Shown here one piece after another: positions 20,978-29,551 of a DNA stretch of 63,680 nucleotides (positions are counted from its first letter, which is position 1; every line of letters begins with the position of its first letter). The stretch is from Kibdelosporangium persicum (GTDB lineage Bacteria; Actinomycetota; Actinomycetes; Mycobacteriales; Pseudonocardiaceae). A program made the position numbers and the translations under genes. Below the pieces are notes generated by a model, which did not search any database, was not told where the DNA came from, and saw only the letters and a list, made by a program, of their open reading frames with translations. The stretch covers positions 1 to 63,680 of the forward strand of contig NZ_JAAATY010000046.1 of assembly GCF_013280595.1 (NCBI RefSeq). The letters are read 5' to 3'.

Positions 20978-21978
20978 TCGAATCCACCAGCACCATGCGC
21001 TACCGGCGATTCGGCCGGCTCGGCTGGCAGGTGAGCGAGGTCGGCTACGGCATGTGGGGCATCGCGGGCGGTACGGGCGGGTGGACCGGTGCGGACGACG
21101 TCACCGGTATGCAGGCCCTGCACCGAGCGGTCGACCTGGGCTGTACTTTCTACGACACGGCATGGATTTACGGGCGCGGCCACAGCGAGCACATGCTCGG
21201 CGAGGTGCTGCGGGCCCACCCCGGCCGGCGGCTCTACGCGGCGACGAAGATCCCGCCGAAGGACCGTGCCTGGCCGTCGACCCGCGATTCCCGGCTGCGG
21301 GACGTCTTTCCAGCCGACCACATCGTCGAGTACACCCACAAAAGTCTTGCGGGGCTTGGTGTCGATCGGATCGACCTGCTGCAGTTCCATGTCTGGGAGG
21401 ACTCCTGGGCACAGGACGAGAGCTGGCAGCGCGCGGTCACTGACCTGAAGGACCAGGGACTGGTCGAGGGCGTCGGGATCAGCGTGAACCGGTGGGAGCC
21501 GTGGAACGTGCTCACCACCCTCGAAACCGGCCTGATCGACGCGGTCCAGGTGATCTACAACATCTTCGACCAGGCTCCCGAGGACGAACTGCTGCCGCGG
21601 TGCGCGGAGCTGGACATCGCGGTGATCGCCAGGGTCCCGTTCGACGAGGGGACGCTCACCGGCACGCTGACCGCCGAGTCGGCCTGGCCGCCGGACGACT
21701 GGCGCAGCAGTTATTTCGTACCGGAGAACCTGATCCCGGCGGTCGCCCGCGCGGACCGGCTGCGCGAGATCGTCCCCGCGGACATGACCATGCCGGAGCT
21801 GGCCTTGCGGTTCATCCTCGCCAACCCGCACATCACCACGGTGATTCCCGGCATGCGGTCGGTGCGGCACGTCGAGGCCAACACCGCGGTGTCCGGCCGG
21901 GCGGCGCTGCCGCCTGAGCTGATGGACCGGCTGCGGGAGCACCGATGGGACAGGAAGCCGACGGCGTGGTCCCAATAG
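20974..21978 (+). CDS. Aldo/keto reductase (halogenase operon)
   Basis: 334-aa AKR-superfamily TIM barrel. The catalytic tetrad pieces are visible: Asp and Tyr in FYDTAWIYG, Lys in YAATKIPP and His in LLQFHVWED; the NADPH-binding C-terminal block TTVIPGMRSVRHVEAN is intact. It would reduce a ketone or aldehyde with NADPH. The GTG at 20974 overlaps the aminotransferase stop; ATG 20995 is an alternative start eight codons in. Its position between the aminotransferase and the DUF711 gene argues for action on the amino-acid-derived building block rather than on a sugar, but AKRs also serve as sugar 2,3-enoyl or ketoreductases, so the substrate stays open. Confidence 0.88.
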   Translation: MIESTSTMRYRRFGRLGWQVSEVGYGMWGIAGGTGGWTGADDVTGMQALHRAVDLGCTFYDTAWIYGRGHSEHMLGEVLRAHPGRRLYAATKIPPKDRAWPSTRDSRLRDVFPADHIVEYTHKSLAGLGVDRIDLLQFHVWEDSWAQDESWQRAVTDLKDQGLVEGVGISVNRWEPWNVLTTLETGLIDAVQVIYNIFDQAPEDELLPRCAELDIAVIARVPFDEGTLTGTLTAESAWPPDDWRSSYFVPENLIPAVARADRLREIVPADMTMPELALRFILANPHITTVIPGMRSVRHVEANTAVSGRAALPPELMDRLREHRWDRKPTAWSQ

Positions 21979-22004
21979 GACACGAACACCTGGGGAGAAC
22001 GACC

Positions 22005-23195
22005 ATGGATCTCGGGACGAACGACCCGGTGAGTCCGCCGAGGCGACCGCCCATCCGAACCCTGACCTTCGGCATCGCGGACGTCCATCCCATCGCACCT
22101 GAGGTCTTCGACCAGACGGCACAGCTGGCGAAGCGGATGGAACAGTCCTGTCAGGATGCCGGGTACGAAGTGCAGACCCTGCGCCTGTCCACCCGTCCGA
22201 TCTTCGAGGATCTGACCGGGGACATCGTCGCGTACGCTCGTGCACTGTCCACTCTGCTCACTGACCTCGGGCTTCCGCTCTGTTCCGTCGGACCGGCTCC
22301 GGCCGCGGACCCGCGGTTCCCGCTCGAGCGTCTGGACGTGCTCGGCGACATGCTGATCGAAGCGAACGTGTTGACCAGCGGTGTCCAACTCGCCACGGCG
22401 GAGCACGGCATCCGGGTCGACGCGGCCCTGCCCGCGGCCCGGATCATGCGGCGGCTGGCCATGGAGACCAAGGAAGGCCTTGGCAACTTCCGCTTCGCCG
22501 CGCTCGCCTGCGTCGAGCCAGGCGGCCCGTTCTTCCCGGCGAGCTACCACACCGGCCCCGCGGCCGTCACGATCGGCCTGCAGGGAGCCGGAATCGTGGC
22601 CGAGGCCCTGGCTGACGTGCGGGCGGTCGACCCGCCGTCGATCACGCGGCATGTCCGTGCGGCCCTGATCGAGCACGCCACCCCGATCGTCGGGCTGGCC
22701 CAGCGCCTGGCCGGCGAACTGGGCGTGCGTTTCGGCGGGATCGACCTGTCCCCCGCTCCCGCCGGGGACGACAGCATCGCGGCGGCCGTGGAACAGTGCG
22801 GCCACGGCCCGATCGGCTCGCCGGGCAGCCTGTCGATAGCCGCGGCGTTGACCGAAGCCTTACGCACCACCGGTTTGCCGACCACCGGCTACACGGGACT
22901 GATGCTGCCCGTCTGCGAGGACAAGGTTCTGGCCGACCGCTGGGCCGACGGCCATCTCAGCGTTCACCAACTGCTTTGTCTGTCCGCGGTGTGCGGGACG
23001 GGATTGGACACCGTGCCGTTGCCCGGTGACACCTCGCCCGAACAGATCGCGCACATTCTCCTCGACGTGGCATCACTCGCCTATCGTCTGCGCAAACCGT
23101 TGTCGGCCCGCCTGTTCCCCGTTCCCGGCGCGCGGCCAGGCGACAGAACCAGCTTCAGCTCGCCGTATTTGGTCAACACCACCGTCAGACCGTAG
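22005..23195 (+). CDS. DUF711 (UPF0210) family protein
   Basis: 396-aa protein recognisable as DUF711 by the blocks FRFAALACVEPGGPFFPASYH, FGGIDLSPAPAGDDSIAAAVEQ, GPIGSPGSLSIAAALT and GYTGLMLPVCEDKVLA. DUF711 proteins have a pyruvate-formate-lyase-like barrel but, as far as I know, no settled biochemical role; there is no glycyl-radical motif here. The ATG at 22005 follows GGGGAG. It is the last gene of the halogenase/aminotransferase/AKR operon, 26 nt after the AKR stop. It is a strong candidate for an uncharacterised step on the halogenated building block. It is a cytoplasmic protein with no signal or membrane segment. Confidence 0.87.
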   Translation: MDLGTNDPVSPPRRPPIRTLTFGIADVHPIAPEVFDQTAQLAKRMEQSCQDAGYEVQTLRLSTRPIFEDLTGDIVAYARALSTLLTDLGLPLCSVGPAPAADPRFPLERLDVLGDMLIEANVLTSGVQLATAEHGIRVDAALPAARIMRRLAMETKEGLGNFRFAALACVEPGGPFFPASYHTGPAAVTIGLQGAGIVAEALADVRAVDPPSITRHVRAALIEHATPIVGLAQRLAGELGVRFGGIDLSPAPAGDDSIAAAVEQCGHGPIGSPGSLSIAAALTEALRTTGLPTTGYTGLMLPVCEDKVLADRWADGHLSVHQLLCLSAVCGTGLDTVPLPGDTSPEQIAHILLDVASLAYRLRKPLSARLFPVPGARPGDRTSFSSPYLVNTTVRP

Positions 23196-23282
23196 ATCAC
23201 GTCGGCACGAGCCCGGCGGCCACGATGATGCCCGCGGCACCCCACACCGCGACCTCACGCCTCGTCATCATGGCGATCGTCG

Positions 23283-24497
23283 TCACCGCCTTGTGCCGGA
23301 CAAGGCCGGAGCCGGAGGCGCGGCGGCCTCCGTCGCCACCTGGCGGCGACGGACCTTGCGGAGCACGTCGAGGGCGACCGAGCGCAGCACCGCGGCCCTA
23401 CGGCTGGACGGGACGAACATCTGCTGCTTGAGCCGCGCGGCGCGCTGATGCTTGGTGATGAAGGGACGCAGCCCGGTTTCCCAAGCGTCCAGAGCGGCGT
23501 CGAGGTCGTCGGGATGCTCCCGCAGCGCCGTGCCCAGTGCGGCGCCGCCGCGCAGCGCGGACGTGGCGCCCATGCCCGAGTAGAGGTTCATGCACCACGC
23601 CGCATCCCCCACCAGCACGACCCGCCGCGTGCTCCACCGCGGCATCTTCACCTGGTGCACCGAGTCGAACAGAAGCTCAGGAGCCTGCTCCAGGGAGTCC
23701 AGCACATAGCGCGTCACGGGGCTGTCCATCCCGGAGAAGACCGAGCGCAGCCGCTCGACCGGTGACCCGGCGAACTGTTCCTGGATGTCCTTGGTGCGGT
23801 AGGTCAGCAGCGCTGTGGGGGCGTGATCAGCGAACCCGAACACCCACACCGCACGCTTGGAGCGCGTTTCGATGATGCTGTCGCTCGCCTCGTAGGACGG
23901 CACCTGCTCCGGCAGCTGGAAGGCGCAGATCATCGCGTTCCATTTCGTCAGGTAGTCCTCGTGCGGACCGAACACGATCCGGCGCACACTCGAGCGCATC
24001 CCGTCCGCACCGACGACCAGGTCGAAGTTCTCGCGGTACCGCGCGCCGGTGCCGGCGTTCTCCAGCAGCACTCGCACCTCGGCAGCACCTTCGGTGATCG
24101 CGACCGGAGTGGTGGCGAACCGCACTTCGATACCGTCGTCGACGCCATCACCGGCCATGCCCTGCCACAGCGCGGACTCGATGTCGCCGCGCAGCACCGC
24201 CGCCGGCCTGCCGGGCTGGTCCAGGAATCCCAGAGCCGGCTTGCGGGCGCCCCGGCGATTCAGCGACCAGGTGTTCCCGCCCGGTTCCGACTCCGGGTTA
24301 CGGGTGTGCAGGTGGCCGGCGATGCCCAGGTCGGCCGTGGCCTGCCGGCCCTGCGGGAACAGCCCGACGAAGTAGCCACCCGCGCGGCGCCCTGCCGCCC
24401 GCTCGATGATCACCGGCGTCCATCCCGCCTGACGCAGCCCGATCGCCGCGGACATCCCCGCGATCCCGAGCCCGACCACCAACGCCCTCTTCCGCAT
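23283..24497 (-). CDS. FAD-dependent monooxygenase (TetX/PHBH-like)
   Basis: 404-aa group A flavin monooxygenase. It has an N-terminal Rossmann GLGIAGMSAA (residues 9-18), the DG-type motif LVVGADGMRSSVRR, and VVLVGDAAWC, the GD motif that binds FAD ribityl. Such enzymes hydroxylate electron-rich substrates using NAD(P)H. The ATG at 24497 follows a good GGAAAGGCGG site. The gene is 66 bp downstream of the MDR gene, and a TetR gene diverges from both, an arrangement seen for inducible drug- or intermediate-modifying pairs. It could be a tailoring oxygenase or an inactivating self-resistance enzyme; sequence alone does not decide. Confidence 0.88.
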   Translation of the reverse strand: MRKRALVVGLGIAGMSAAIGLRQAGWTPVIIERAAGRRAGGYFVGLFPQGRQATADLGIAGHLHTRNPESEPGGNTWSLNRRGARKPALGFLDQPGRPAAVLRGDIESALWQGMAGDGVDDGIEVRFATTPVAITEGAAEVRVLLENAGTGARYRENFDLVVGADGMRSSVRRIVFGPHEDYLTKWNAMICAFQLPEQVPSYEASDSIIETRSKRAVWVFGFADHAPTALLTYRTKDIQEQFAGSPVERLRSVFSGMDSPVTRYVLDSLEQAPELLFDSVHQVKMPRWSTRRVVLVGDAAWCMNLYSGMGATSALRGGAALGTALREHPDDLDAALDAWETGLRPFITKHQRAARLKQQMFVPSSRRAAVLRSVALDVLRKVRRRQVATEAAAPPAPALSGTRR

Positions 24498-24562
24498 GAT
24501 TTTCCGCCTTTCCAAGCACGACGAACCGACGAGAAACGACAACCACCCGACTGATCCGCGGG

Positions 24563-25522
24563 TCAGTCCGGCACGACGACGGCCCGGCTGCGCCCGGTGT
24601 GCGCCCACGCCTCATCGACCCGGCTCAGGGGGTACGCGGTGTAGGGCACGTGCAGGGAACCGTCGGCGAACCGGGTCATGACCTCGGGCGCCTCGGCGAG
24701 CATCTGTTCGGCCGACACCGAGCCGATGCCGCTCCCGCTCAACCGAATCCGCCTACTGCGCAGCAGCTCCGCGGGCAGCGACGCCTCCAGACCCGCGAGT
24801 GAGCCGATCTGCACGTAGGCTGTGTCGGCCTCGGTGTCCTCGCCGCCCCGGCCCAGGACCGCGAAGGCGGCCTCGGCGACCGGCCCCCACAGGTAGTCCA
24901 GTACGAGGCTGGGCGACGTCTCGGCGACAGCGCCGGCCAGAGCCTGCTCCAGGGCGTCCGGCCCGTTCTGGACCAGCGACACGGTCGTCGTTCCCCTACC
25001 GCGCAGCCGCTCCAGCGCCTCCGGATCACGCCCGGCGGCGATGACGCGTTCCGCCCCGAGCGCCAGCGCCCCCTGCACCGCCAGGCTGCCCGACATCCCG
25101 GTCGCCCCCAGCACCAGCACGGTGCCCAGCGCGCCCACTTCCTTGCGCCGCGAGGTGAGAACCATCCAGCCCGACAGGCCGGGGTTCATGCCCGCGGCGA
25201 TCGCGAGCGGATCGGCCCCCGCCGGCACCTCCGCCTGGAACGGCGCGATCAGCCGCTCGGCCATCGTCCCGAACGGCGGACGCGCATAACCGGTATAGAC
25301 GAGGCGCCCGTCACCGGTGCGGGCGACCGCATCGATCCCCGGCACCAGCGGATACCGCATCCGGCCGCCGCTGTAGTGCTGGCTGGAGGCCAGCCCACGC
25401 ACGATGTTGTGCAGACCAGCTCCGATCAGGTGCAGCGGCTCGCGACCGGGCGGGACGGCCGGTTCGGGGACGTCACCACAGACGGGTGGCGTATTGGCGG
25501 CGGTGATGACTGCGGCACGCAT
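24563..25522 (-). CDS. Zinc-independent MDR / quinone oxidoreductase-like enzyme
   Basis: 319-aa medium-chain dehydrogenase/reductase lacking the Cys/His zinc ligands. The NADPH-binding motif VLVLGATGMSGSLAVQGALALGA is replaced here by reference to its position (about residues 134-156), with key glycines G138, G141 and G144. The N-terminal GroES-like part has the usual PLVPGIDAVA. Such enzymes reduce quinones or activated double bonds. It is the first gene of the pair controlled from the 25523-25586 divergent gap and precedes the flavin monooxygenase. A palindromic operator sits just upstream of the ATG (25522). Probably controlled by the adjacent TetR protein. Confidence 0.83.
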   Translation of the reverse strand: MRAAVITAANTPPVCGDVPEPAVPPGREPLHLIGAGLHNIVRGLASSQHYSGGRMRYPLVPGIDAVARTGDGRLVYTGYARPPFGTMAERLIAPFQAEVPAGADPLAIAAGMNPGLSGWMVLTSRRKEVGALGTVLVLGATGMSGSLAVQGALALGAERVIAAGRDPEALERLRGRGTTTVSLVQNGPDALEQALAGAVAETSPSLVLDYLWGPVAEAAFAVLGRGGEDTEADTAYVQIGSLAGLEASLPAELLRSRRIRLSGSGIGSVSAEQMLAEAPEVMTRFADGSLHVPYTAYPLSRVDEAWAHTGRSRAVVVPD

Positions 25523-25531
25523 TCCAACTCC

Positions 25532-25544
25532 TTAACAAAGTTAA
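25532..25544. promoter_or_regulatory. Palindromic operator for the divergent TetR
   Basis: TTAAC-AAA-GTTAA is a perfect 5-3-5 inverted repeat in the 64-bp gap between the MDR gene (start 25522) and tetR (start 25587). A further half-like GTTAA lies at 25572-25576, 30 bp away. This is the usual place for a TetR-family operator controlling both directions. Confidence 0.65.
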
Positions 25545-25586
25545 ATCCTGTGGCCAGTGTGCCTGAACGGCGTTAAGGTGTCAATC

Positions 25587-26225
25587 ATGACCAAGGGCAT
25601 TACCCGGGAACGGATCGTGACGGCAGCGCTCGAGCTGCTCGACGAGAAGGGCATGGACGCCTTGACCGTCCGCGCGCTCGCCGCCCGGCTCGACGTCCGC
25701 GCTCCCGCCCTGTACTGGCACGTGCGCAACAAGCAGGAGCTGCTCGACGAGATCGCCACCGAGGTCATGCGCCGGGTCGCCACCACCCTCGCGGCGATCC
25801 CGCCCGGCGCCGACTGGCGCGACGACCTCGCCGCCTACGCCCACGTCCTGCGCTCGGAGTACCTGCTCCACCGCGACGGGGCCCGGATCTTCAGCGGCAC
25901 GCGGATCACCGACCCCGCCGTGGTCCACATGAAGGAGCCGTGGTTCGAACGTTGGCTCGCCTTCGGCTGGAAGCCCGCCGACGCCGATGACGCCGTGGAC
26001 GTGGTCACCGCGTTTGTCGTCGGCTTCGTGATCGAAGAACAAGAACGACGTCAGGCCGCGGAGACCGATCCGACGCGGTTCTCGGTCGCCGAGCGCGAGG
26101 CCTGGCTGGGGGAAGGCGCGTCACTCGTCAAGGAGGCCGCGCACGTATACGACGAGGGCGACCAGCGGTTCGAACGGCATCTCGGCATCGTTCTGGACGG
26201 GCTCGCGGCCCGGCTGGGCCGGTGA
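25587..26225 (+). CDS. TetR-family repressor with TetR_C-like domain
   Basis: 212-aa regulator. The N-terminal helix-turn-helix covers ITRERIVTAALELL through VRAPALYWHVRNKQELLD (residues about 4-50), the close TetR(tetracycline) subtype, and the rest fits the TetR_C ligand domain. It is divergent from the MDR and flavin monooxygenase genes and presumably represses them until a ligand (pathway intermediate or product) binds. The start at 25587 was chosen over a GTG at 25557 because MTKGITRER is the common N-terminus and AAGGTG precedes it. It ends before a strong hairpin. Confidence 0.87.
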   Translation: MTKGITRERIVTAALELLDEKGMDALTVRALAARLDVRAPALYWHVRNKQELLDEIATEVMRRVATTLAAIPPGADWRDDLAAYAHVLRSEYLLHRDGARIFSGTRITDPAVVHMKEPWFERWLAFGWKPADADDAVDVVTAFVVGFVIEEQERRQAAETDPTRFSVAEREAWLGEGASLVKEAAHVYDEGDQRFERHLGIVLDGLAARLGR

Positions 26226-26230
26226 GACGC

Positions 26231-26268
26231 CCGGGCCAGTGCTGGCGTCCCCGCCCGCACTGGCCCGG
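26231..26268. terminator. Hairpin terminator between convergent genes
   Basis: Perfect 12-bp stem CCGGGCCAGTGC (26231-26242) / GCACTGGCCCGG (26257-26268) with a 14-nt loop, six bases after the TetR stop. There is no T-tract, as is usual for actinobacterial hairpins. It separates tetR from the convergent acylase gene. Confidence 0.8.
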
Positions 26269-26339
26269 AAAACCCGGACCGGCTCCGCGGGTTCGTCCCG
26301 GCTCGCGATCGCCGCTGCCACAACGAACCCACGGCCACC

Positions 26340-28679
26340 TCACAACGGTCTCAGGACAACCTTCTCGGACGCGCTGGCCGTGACCGCAGACCTGCTGTAC
26401 GCCAACGGGAAATACGAACCCGACTGCCACTTCGCCGCGAGGTCACGGTAGTGCGGGCTGGCCGGATCACCGGACTGGCCGGGCGCGTTGACCGCCTGCG
26501 ACGCGTCCCAGTCGCCGACGTCCATCATCAGCCGGACGCTCGCCCCGCCCGCGGACTCGAAGGTCAGCGGGTGGAAGAACGACAGGTTGACGGTGTTCCA
26601 GGAGCCGCCCCGCCGCAACGGCCCGACATCGGTGCCCGGCACCAGGCCCGAGGCAGGATGGGCGAACGTGGCCGAGTGCAAGTCGCCCCACTGCCACTTC
26701 GCCGGGTCCGGTCCGAGCATGCCCACGACGTCGTCATAGGCCTGCGCCAGGGTACGAAGCAGCAGCTCGTCCCGTTGGCCCGATCTGAACCACCTGTCCG
26801 GGTTCTCCAGCGCTTCCAGCATCACGGTGTAGTCCGGCACACCGAACGGGATCGCCTCGGCCGCTTCCGGGGGCAGGACGGCGTACACGAACCCGACCCC
26901 GAGGTACCGGGTGAACCACGTCTCGAACAGCGCGGCCTGCGCCGAACCCGCGTGTTCGTCCGCGTTCCATCCCCGCAGCAGCCGTAACGCCTTGGCGGCG
27001 CTGGGATTCTCACTGGACAACGGTTCGAGCAGACCGACGATCCGCCTTGCGGTCAACGAGACCTGATCGTTCTGCAAAGCCGTCGACTGCGCCGGTGAGG
27101 TGCGGGGCCGACTGGCCAGCACCTCGGTGATCCGTTCGAACCGGGCCGGACCGGCCCACTCGAAGCCCAGATTGGCCTGGTGGCCGGCGGGCACGTTGTA
27201 CTGGTTCGCGCTGGCGAAGAACCCGGCTTCGGGGTTACGAACCCGTGGCATCTCGGCCGGTGTGTGGAAACCGTCCCATTCGTACCGCCCGTCCCCGGGC
27301 ACCGGGAGCAGACCGTCATGCGCGGGCCGTCGTGGCGCCAACCCCACCATGGTCCAGCCGATGTCGCCGTTGACGTCGGCGTACACCTGGTTCAACGCGG
27401 GCGAGCCCCAGCCGTTCAGTGCCGTGTCGAAGTCTTTGACTGTCTTGCTGCGCAGGTGTTTCATACTGCCGAAGTACGGGGATGTGCCCGGGTCCGTCCA
27501 CACTGTACGCACGGCGTACGCACGGTTTCCGTCCACCTTGATCACGGGTCCGTGCCGGGTGTACCGAAGCTCGACGGTACGCGACTGCCCGTCGCGCACC
27601 GGGACCTGTTCGGTCGTGACCGTCATCCGTTCCCATCCCGAGCCGTACCTGTACCGGTCCGGATCGGCGGGGTCCAGCTCGTAGACGTATAAGTCCTCCT
27701 GGTCCACCCCGGCGATCGTCAACCCGAAGGCCACCGAGCCGTTGTGTCCCAACGACACACCCGGCGCGGAAGGTTCACCCGCGCCGATCACGTCGACGCC
27801 GGGCGCGGACAGGTGGACGAGGTAGCGCAACGATGGTGCCGTCAGCTCCCGGTGCGGGTCATTGGCCACCATCGGCCTGCCGGTGGTGGTCCGGGACCCG
27901 CCGATCGCCCAGTTGTTGCTGCCCTGCGGAGCCCGGGACCGCGGCTCGAAGACGGGTTGCCCACCAGGGAACGACACACCTCCTACGGCGAGGTCGTAGA
28001 CGTTCAGCACATCGTCACCCAACGAACAGGGATCGAAGCCGTCGGGGACGTCCGGTTTCCGGTCCGGTGACAGCCTCGCCCTGACCTTGTCGTGCTCCAC
28101 ATCGGACACACAGGCCATCACGGACCGGGCCACTTCACTGTGGACGTTCCGGGTCGGCCCGTGGCTACGAATCCGGACCACGTCCTCGGCCGTCCATCGG
28201 GCCGGGCGGTGGCCCAGACGTTGGAACTCCACCGGTAACGCGGCGGGATTCAGGTTCAGATAGGTGATGTACGCGTTGACGCCCTGAGCGAACCGCGTCG
28301 CGGCCTCCTTTGCCTCCGGGCCGTAGGAGTTCCATTCCACGTCCATGTCACCGCGGTAGAGGAACAACCTCGCCGCCCTGTCCTGCTCCACGAAGGACGG
28401 CCCGAACGCCTCACTGAGTCTACCGAGTCCCCGCCGTAACCACAGGTCCATCTGGAACATCCGGTCCCGGGCGGCGTTGAACCCCTGGGCCAGGAAGAGA
28501 TCGCTGGTGTTGCTCGCGTAGATGTGCGGCACGCCCCACTTGTCGACCACGAGCTCCACCGGCCCGGACAGACCCGCCAGGCCGAAGGACGCGGTCCGCG
28601 GCGCCGCGGACACCGGAGCGGTCAGCGAACCCGATAACACCAACACCACAACTGCCGCGACGCTACGCCGGAACTTCAT
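26340..28679 (-). CDS. Secreted penicillin-acylase family amidohydrolase
   Basis: 779-aa Ntn-hydrolase precursor. Residues 1-25 are a signal peptide (RR then a hydrophobic stretch ending PVSA|A). The alpha chain and linker run to about residue 253; the beta-chain nucleophile is Ser254 in QGSNNWAIGG, the self-processing site of penicillin acylases. Later blocks VANDPHRELTAPS, NGSVAFGLTIAGVDQEDLY and RHGPVI are also typical. It hydrolyses amide bonds of acylated amines outside the membrane. Its ATG overlaps the stop of the rmlA gene (ATGA), so it is the last gene of a sugar operon and therefore belongs to the cluster. Possible roles: removal of an acyl cap from an exported, inactive precursor, or N-deacylation of an amino sugar; also possible is degradation of competing acylated signals. 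The substrate is not deducible. Confidence 0.9.
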   Translation of the reverse strand: MKFRRSVAAVVVLVLSGSLTAPVSAAPRTASFGLAGLSGPVELVVDKWGVPHIYASNTSDLFLAQGFNAARDRMFQMDLWLRRGLGRLSEAFGPSFVEQDRAARLFLYRGDMDVEWNSYGPEAKEAATRFAQGVNAYITYLNLNPAALPVEFQRLGHRPARWTAEDVVRIRSHGPTRNVHSEVARSVMACVSDVEHDKVRARLSPDRKPDVPDGFDPCSLGDDVLNVYDLAVGGVSFPGGQPVFEPRSRAPQGSNNWAIGGSRTTTGRPMVANDPHRELTAPSLRYLVHLSAPGVDVIGAGEPSAPGVSLGHNGSVAFGLTIAGVDQEDLYVYELDPADPDRYRYGSGWERMTVTTEQVPVRDGQSRTVELRYTRHGPVIKVDGNRAYAVRTVWTDPGTSPYFGSMKHLRSKTVKDFDTALNGWGSPALNQVYADVNGDIGWTMVGLAPRRPAHDGLLPVPGDGRYEWDGFHTPAEMPRVRNPEAGFFASANQYNVPAGHQANLGFEWAGPARFERITEVLASRPRTSPAQSTALQNDQVSLTARRIVGLLEPLSSENPSAAKALRLLRGWNADEHAGSAQAALFETWFTRYLGVGFVYAVLPPEAAEAIPFGVPDYTVMLEALENPDRWFRSGQRDELLLRTLAQAYDDVVGMLGPDPAKWQWGDLHSATFAHPASGLVPGTDVGPLRRGGSWNTVNLSFFHPLTFESAGGASVRLMMDVGDWDASQAVNAPGQSGDPASPHYRDLAAKWQSGSYFPLAYSRSAVTASASEKVVLRPL

Positions 28680-29551
28680 GACCGAAACTCCCGAGCCGTG
28701 GCCATGACGTACCTGCCGTACGGGGATTTCGACAGCCTGTCACCCAGCCGGTAGCACTGCTCGGCGTCGATGAATCCCATCCGCAGGGCGACTTCCTCCA
28801 GGCACGCGACCCGCACACCTTGCCGCTGCTCGATGGTCTGCATGTAGTGCCCGGCCTGCAGCAGCGAATCCGGCGTGCCCGCGTCCAGCCAGGCGAAGCC
28901 ACGGCCGAGCTGGACCAGCCGTGCGGCCTGCCGCTCCAGGTAGACCTGGTTGACGTCGGTGATCTCCAGTTCGCCGCGGGCGGAGGGCCGCAGGTTCTTG
29001 GCGATGTCCACCACGTCGCTGTCGTACAGGTACAGGCCGGTGATCGCGGTGTTGGACCGTGGCCGTGCCGGTTTCTCGGTGATCGAGATCAGCCGCCCGG
29101 CCTCGTCGGTCTCACCGATGCCGTACCGCTCCGGATCACTCACCGGGTAGCCGAACAGCACGCAGCCGTCGAGACATTCGACGGCGTCCCGCAGGACGGC
29201 GTGGAAGGCGTTGCCGTGAAAGAGGTTGTCGCCGAGGATCAAGGCCACGTCGTCGGAGGCGATGTGGTCGGCCCCGATCACGAACGCCTCGGCGATACCG
29301 TTCGGCTCGGGCTGTTCGGCGTAGTCGATCCGCACGCCGAACTGGCTGCCGTCACCGAGCAGCCGCCGGAACGCCGGAACGTCCACCGGCGCGCAGATGA
29401 CCAGGATGTCCCGGATGCCCGCGAGCATCAGCACGGACAACGGGTAGTAGATCATCGGCTTGTCGCCCACCGGAAGCAGGTGTTTGGACACCGCCAGCGT
29501 GATCGGATGCAGCCGGGTACCAGAGCCTCCCGCCAGAATGATCCCCTTCAT
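28676..29551 (-). CDS. rmlA: Glucose-1-phosphate thymidylyltransferase
   Basis: 291-aa nucleotidyltransferase of the RmlA/StrD family that makes dTDP-glucose from glucose 1-phosphate and dTTP, the first step to 6-deoxysugars. The signature GGSGTRLHP (residues 8-16), SKHLLPVGDKPMIYYPL, LILGDNLFHG and the C-terminal GFAWLDAGTPDSL are all present. The length is that of the short bacterial enzymes. It is embedded between the 2,3-dehydratase (4-nt overlap upstream) and the acylase (4-nt overlap downstream). No rmlB-type 4,6-dehydratase is found in the window, so dTDP-4-keto-6-deoxyglucose must come from a gene elsewhere. Confidence 0.95.
   Translation of the reverse strand: MKGIILAGGSGTRLHPITLAVSKHLLPVGDKPMIYYPLSVLMLAGIRDILVICAPVDVPAFRRLLGDGSQFGVRIDYAEQPEPNGIAEAFVIGADHIASDDVALILGDNLFHGNAFHAVLRDAVECLDGCVLFGYPVSDPERYGIGETDEAGRLISITEKPARPRSNTAITGLYLYDSDVVDIAKNLRPSARGELEITDVNQVYLERQAARLVQLGRGFAWLDAGTPDSLLQAGHYMQTIEQRQGVRVACLEEVALRMGFIDAEQCYRLGDRLSKSPYGRYVMATAREFRS

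Noticed and set aside
23283-24497. A tetracycline-inactivating TetX enzyme
   Set aside because: The resemblance is at the level of the flavin monooxygenase family only; nothing in the sequence shows tetracycline specificity.
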